From NCBI RefSeq assembly GCF_002013915.1, contig NZ_MBTF01000012.1, positions 124,001 to 188,000 on the forward strand: 64,000 bases of DNA, written 5' to 3'. Shown in pieces: positions 62,278 to 64,000 of this stretch. The notes beneath the pieces were generated by a model that had not been told where the DNA came from, made no database searches, and worked only from the letters and a program-made list of their open reading frames with translations. Source of the stretch: Mucilaginibacter pedocola. GTDB taxonomy: Bacteria > Bacteroidota > Bacteroidia > Sphingobacteriales > Sphingobacteriaceae. Made by a program: the position numbers and the translations under genes. Within the stretch, counting starts at the first letter, position 1. Each line of letters starts with the position of its first letter.

Positions 62278-63474
62278 CTATATTTTTTGAGTTTGATAAT
62301 TCAGGGTTGATTTCTGGAAGGCAGGCATCAGCTCGTGGTCGGGCGACAAAACGCGGTTATTGTACGAACCGAACCACTCGCGCTCTATAATAGCCGTTAG
62401 CTTTACCTTATTCAACTCCAGCATCTTCAGCAATTGCATTTGGGCAAGCGTACGCTGCAGGTTATGGTTAGGCGAATGAATTTTGTAGTAAACATCGCCA
62501 TTGAGGTAGTCTGTTAAAAACCTTACCGCTTGCATGTAGGGCAGCAACAACACGCCTTTAATGAGCGATTTAAGTTCCTGCTCACTTAAAAACGAAATGG
62601 TTTGATTGAGATAGCCCTTGGTGAACTCCTCGAACAGCGGGATATTCAATTGTATGGCATCCAAATTGGCCTCATCCTCCGCCGCGGTGCTAATGATGCT
62701 GCGGATAGCATCGCCAAAATCGTAAGCTACGTAGCCGGGCATCACGGTATCCAGGTCTATCACGCATTGAATATTATCATGCTCATCCAGCAAGATGTTG
62801 TTGAATTTGGTATCGTTATGGGTAATGCGCAGCGGCAGTATGCCTGCCCTGCCCCATTGCAAAATATCCCGCATCCCATCGGCACGGCTCAATAAAAAAT
62901 CCACCTCGGGTTTTACCTTTTCGAGCCGCCCCGCCGCATTGTGCCGAATAGCGTCGGCCAATTGCTGCAGCCTGAACTCGATATTCAGGAAATTAGGGAT
63001 GGTATCTACCAGCATAGCCGCACTCATATCGCACAGCAAATACTGAAACCTGCCAAAGGCCATGCCTCCCTGGTAGGCCTGGTTGCCGGTAGTAACCAAG
63101 TCGTAGCTTTTGGTGTTGTGCAAAAAGGTGGTCATGCGCCAATAGCCACCTTCGGCATCGCGGCAGTAGTACAAGCCGTTATTGCAGGGTATCAGCGTTA
63201 AAACCTCTTTATCGGGGTCGCCGCCTGCTTTGGCAACCTTTTGTTTAAGGTGGTTGGTTACGTACAGCATATTATTCATCAGCCCGTCCACATCCTTAAA
63301 TACATAATCGTTTATCTTTTGCAGCAGGTAGTCGCGGCCATTGGCAGGGGTTTTCACACGATAGGTATCGTTGATATGGCCCGAACCAAATGGCACCAGC
63401 TCAAAAGCATCGGCACCGATGCTGAACTGTGCAATGATATCCGAAAAATTATACTTCATCTCCTCTTTATGCAT
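62278..63474 (-). CDS. APH-fold sugar kinase (NahK-like), paralogue
   Basis: A 398-residue paralogue of the kinase at 57294. It shares LPLRITHNDTKFNNILLDEH, CVIDLDTVMPGYVAYDFGDA, LLPYMQAVRFLTDYLNGDVY and the opening LVPFGSGHINDTYRV. The catalytic Asp/Asn and metal Asp are conserved. It lies 1 bp upstream of the NagB::PIG-L gene, so the kinase and deaminase are co-transcribed and probably consecutive in one pathway. The precise sugar and the position phosphorylated are inferred from the NahK family only. Confidence 0.78.
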   Translation of the reverse strand: MHKEEMKYNFSDIIAQFSIGADAFELVPFGSGHINDTYRVKTPANGRDYLLQKINDYVFKDVDGLMNNMLYVTNHLKQKVAKAGGDPDKEVLTLIPCNNGLYYCRDAEGGYWRMTTFLHNTKSYDLVTTGNQAYQGGMAFGRFQYLLCDMSAAMLVDTIPNFLNIEFRLQQLADAIRHNAAGRLEKVKPEVDFLLSRADGMRDILQWGRAGILPLRITHNDTKFNNILLDEHDNIQCVIDLDTVMPGYVAYDFGDAIRSIISTAAEDEANLDAIQLNIPLFEEFTKGYLNQTISFLSEQELKSLIKGVLLLPYMQAVRFLTDYLNGDVYYKIHSPNHNLQRTLAQMQLLKMLELNKVKLTAIIEREWFGSYNNRVLSPDHELMPAFQKSTLNYQTQKI

Positions 63475-63525
63475 TTGTGCTGCAAGTTAATTTATCCTTT
63501 ATGATATATATTAATTGCCAGTAAT

Positions 63526-64000
63526 TTAAAATGGTTTGGCATCCATCACCTTTACCTCGTAAGGCGCAAGGCTTACTTTAAAACTGCGCCCCACATAGCA
63601 TTGCGGGTGTTTGGCATTACGCGCATTGTAAAAGCGGTAGGCAGCCGCGGCGGGCAAATCTAACACATCCTTTACGTTAACCGTAAATACCTGCGTTTTG
63701 GCCGTTGGGTTGCGTAACGTAAGTACACCCGTGCCATTAGCCCAGCCGGCATAGCCGTATACCTGGCCTTTTAACGGGTTGCCGCCTACCCAATGCGCAT
63801 CGGCAAGGGCGGCTTTATTGGCGCGCGACCAGTTAGCCGCCGACTGCAGGCAATCCCAATTAGCAGTATTAAGTTTATTAGGATCCGCATAAAGCTCCTG
63901 CAAGCCGGTGCCGCTGCCGAAGAAAGCCCAAATTTCGTCGGCTATGTTTTTATCGTCGGTTTCCAGCTTGCCGGGCAGGCCGTTGGCGGCAATACAAACG
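63526..64000 (-). CDS. C-terminal part of a secreted hydrolase-like protein (cut by window edge)
   Basis: The frame is open through 64000, so the 5' part is missing. The visible 157 residues have a helical start (KNIADEIWAFFGSGTG, ELYADPNKLNTANWDCLQSA) and then a C-terminal beta-sandwich (VYGYAGWANGTGVLTLRNP, FKVSLAPYEVKVMDAKPF). That ending is like those of glycoside hydrolases, some of which are labelled enterotoxin in Bacteroidota. The activity cannot be assigned. Its stop is 51 bp before the kinase start, so it probably belongs to the same leftward operon. Confidence 0.6.
   Translation of the reverse strand, partial: VCIAANGLPGKLETDDKNIADEIWAFFGSGTGLQELYADPNKLNTANWDCLQSAANWSRANKAALADAHWVGGNPLKGQVYGYAGWANGTGVLTLRNPTAKTQVFTVNVKDVLDLPAAAAYRFYNARNAKHPQCYVGRSFKVSLAPYEVKVMDAKPF

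Noticed and set aside
63526..64000. Enterotoxin
   Set aside because: That label is used for similar Bacteroidota proteins without evidence; only a C-terminal fragment is visible and it looks like a hydrolase accessory domain.

Overview
The window reads as chromosomal DNA of a soil- or plant-associated Bacteroidota bacterium, most likely family Sphingobacteriaceae (Mucilaginibacter- or Pedobacter-like). The reasons are two SusC/SusD pairs, a hybrid two-component regulator, TAnnTTTG-type promoters, many Bacteroidota-specific families (DUF5690, DUF4180, DUF4256, DUF4832, NagB fused to PIG-L) and intergenic inverted repeats of the kind common in this family. The assignment is inference from protein families; there is no rRNA in the window.

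0-18 kb is a mixed housekeeping stretch: a DUF5690 membrane protein cut by the window edge, a Crp-like regulator, an SGNH/MBOAT O-acylation pair, a GNAT, a GH43-like hydrolase, an ArsR-SRPBCC-DoxX-DUF4256 operon with a visible double operator, a cold-shock gene, small stress proteins, an M28 peptidase, a large TPR protein, a methyltransferase, and the convergent pair cysQ/cysC.

18-34 kb is a polysaccharide-utilisation-like locus. Two GH16 enzymes flank a 1406-residue hybrid sensor/regulator. The second GH16 is followed by SusC, SusD, an aryl-sulfate sulfotransferase, a CHR-family anion transporter and a PAPS-type sulfotransferase; the last three overlap. Both GH16 promoters carry 21-bp-spaced repeats around ACTAT just upstream of a -7 element, and a similar pair lies upstream of the TPR histidine kinase at 34.6 kb. 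I read these as probable targets of the hybrid regulator. A BNR/sialidase-like secreted protein follows.

34-46 kb holds a TPR histidine kinase, a seven-repeat secreted protein of unknown function, and a redox/stress region (AraC regulator, deaminase, DsrE, OYE, Nudix, DsbA-like, flavodoxin-like oxidoreductase, HxlR). The DsrE and DsbA promoters share the same two 21-bp-spaced direct repeats at an identical distance from the same -7 element, which marks a small regulon, probably of the adjacent AraC protein. Next comes a Fic-domain gene with a small convergent candidate antitoxin. They lie between a decayed tRNA-Pro fragment and an intact tRNA-Pro, the geometry of a tRNA-targeted integration. 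The intact tRNA belongs to a cluster of four identical tRNA-Pro(TGG) genes in exact 166-bp tandem repeats. A structured intergenic stretch with a strong terminator (about 45.64-45.83 kb) is a candidate non-coding RNA.

46-64 kb is transcribed leftwards and is largely an amino-sugar locus: a NagB::PIG-L fusion, a phosphoglucosamine/hexosamine mutase, two paralogous APH-fold sugar kinases, SusC/SusD, a DUF4874/DUF4832 lipoprotein, a PKD lipoprotein and a FucP-type permease. A PQQ-type dehydrogenase with an inserted cytochrome c domain and an RDD protein follow. The enzyme set suggests an N-acetylhexosamine route using a C1 kinase, a mutase, a PIG-L deacetylase and NagB instead of NagK/NagA. Intergenic stretches not listed separately are under 300 bases and I see nothing convincing in them.
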